A program made the position numbers and the translations under genes. A DNA stretch of 64,000 bases from Bacteroidales bacterium. GTDB taxonomy: Bacteria > Bacteroidota > Bacteroidia > Bacteroidales > G3-4614. Within the stretch, counting starts at the first letter, position 1. Each line of letters begins with the position of its first letter. The DNA lies in NCBI GenBank assembly GCA_015061035.1, contig SUXK01000001.1, positions 62,001-126,000 on the forward strand, read 5' to 3'. Below, piece after piece: positions 63,402-64,000 of this stretch. A model generated the notes under the pieces. It saw only the letters and a program-made list of their open reading frames with translations, made no database searches and was not told where the DNA came from.

Positions 63402-64000
63402 GTGATTCATAAATTCTCCAAAGATATATCAAAGGTATCTATACCTGCCGAGTTTAATAACCCTTTCCGTTACACGCCTCATCAGTTGTGCCTTATGGCA
63501 GCCGAAGAGGTGCGTAACTATATTAACAGCAGAAGCGAGTGGAGTGAGGAGTTAATGAAGGGTAAAATGTTTGGAGTTTTGGTAGTTTCAACACCCACAG
63601 GAGAAGTAGGTTATATCTCTGCATTTTCTGGGTTACTTGCAGGAGAAAACCGCCACCCATTCTTTGTTCCTCCAGTTTATGACCTTTTAAGTAAAGATTC
63701 CTATTTTCAGCAGGAGGAGGCGGAAATATCGCAGATAAATAGAGAGGTAGAACAGTTAAAAACCGATACCGATTACCTCCGACTCTTAAAAATATATAGT
63801 GAAAAAGAGAGGGAGATAAAGCAATATATTACCCAATATAGAGAGCAGATAAAACTTCATAAACAGGAGCGAGATAAAAAGCGGGAAGAGTTGACTCTTT
63901 CGCAATTGGAGCAGGAGTTGTTAATTCGTGAGAGTCAATTTGAGAAGGCAGAGTTAAAACGTACCTCTGACAGAGGAAAATCAGAACTTGCAAAAATAAG
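63402..64000 (+). CDS. RluA-family pseudouridine synthase, N-terminal part with coiled-coil insert
   Basis: Partial: 199 codons from a GTG at 63402 to the right edge, with no in-frame ATG before codon 31 and an in-frame stop at 63384, so GTG is the most likely start. The first about 105 residues (IPAEFNNPFRYTPHQLC, FGVLVVSTPTGEVGYISAFSG, HPFFVPPVYDL) match the N-terminal extension of a long Bacteroidetes RluA-type family. Residues about 108-199 are a strongly charged coiled coil (ISQINREVEQLKTD, LEQELLIRESQFEKAELK). The catalytic domain would lie beyond the window. The product is inferred only from this extension. Eleven bases after the GH110 gene. Confidence 0.65.
   Translation, partial: MIHKFSKDISKVSIPAEFNNPFRYTPHQLCLMAAEEVRNYINSRSEWSEELMKGKMFGVLVVSTPTGEVGYISAFSGLLAGENRHPFFVPPVYDLLSKDSYFQQEEAEISQINREVEQLKTDTDYLRLLKIYSEKEREIKQYITQYREQIKLHKQERDKKREELTLSQLEQELLIRESQFEKAELKRTSDRGKSELAKI

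Overview
The window reads as chromosomal DNA of an anaerobic member of the Bacteroidales. The evidence is: an AT-rich genome with TTTG / TAnnTTTG promoter elements; a SusC/SusD outer-membrane pair; a TamB plus TamA-like lipoprotein pair; a bifunctional RibBA next to a long LptF-type permease; pyruvate formate-lyase with its activase; and proteins ending in type IX secretion (T9SS) sorting tails. I cannot place it to genus. No insertion sequence, integrase, CRISPR array or prophage was seen. Most of the window is ordinary housekeeping sequence with three accessory islands.

Layout. 1-939: start of a sodium:solute symporter, reading out of the left edge. 1104-2411: glucose-6-phosphate isomerase. 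2630-13014: first island, three large paralogous secreted proteins in tandem, each with its own promoter-like and terminator sequences. They are mosaics of GEVED, discoidin (F5/8C), beta-trefoil-like and InlB-type B-repeat modules on a shared C-terminal module and sorting tail. 13177-15896: murF and a CCA-adding enzyme. 15981-17552: a gingipain-like C25 peptidase with a sorting tail, then tRNA-Asp. 18006-25663: a PepSY-like protein, TamB and TamL. 25771-28741: pflB-pflA. 28760-32205: a K+/H+-type antiporter, a CDF metal transporter and a coiled-coil membrane protein, all on the minus strand. 32405-36303: PASTA protein, RluD-type pseudouridine synthase, Ddl and an acyltransferase. 36322-40760: Sua5/YrdC, RibBA, LptF/G-type permease and a START-like protein on the minus strand.

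41214-48694 is the second island: a SusC-SusD-lipoprotein operon with Ig-like domains, behind a 453-base intergenic region and without a linked enzyme. 48879-52382 holds a GNAT acetyltransferase, recR, engB, a nucleoside deaminase, a DUF4494 protein and the PLP homeostasis protein. 52493-56063 is a galactose operon (mutarotase, MFS permease, galactokinase), followed by transketolase. 58393-63390 is the third island: an OmpA-family lipoprotein with PorE-like architecture, a glycosyltransferase, and divergently a GH110-type alpha-1,3-galactosidase. The window ends inside a RluA-family pseudouridine synthase.

Two functional themes cross the window. One is T9SS and outer-membrane biogenesis: four predicted T9SS cargos, a PorE-like component and TamB/TamL. 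The other is galactose scavenging: a predicted extracytoplasmic alpha-1,3-galactosidase could feed the nearby mutarotase-permease-galactokinase operon, then Pgi, transketolase and pyruvate formate-lyase. Both are inferred from gene content, not demonstrated.
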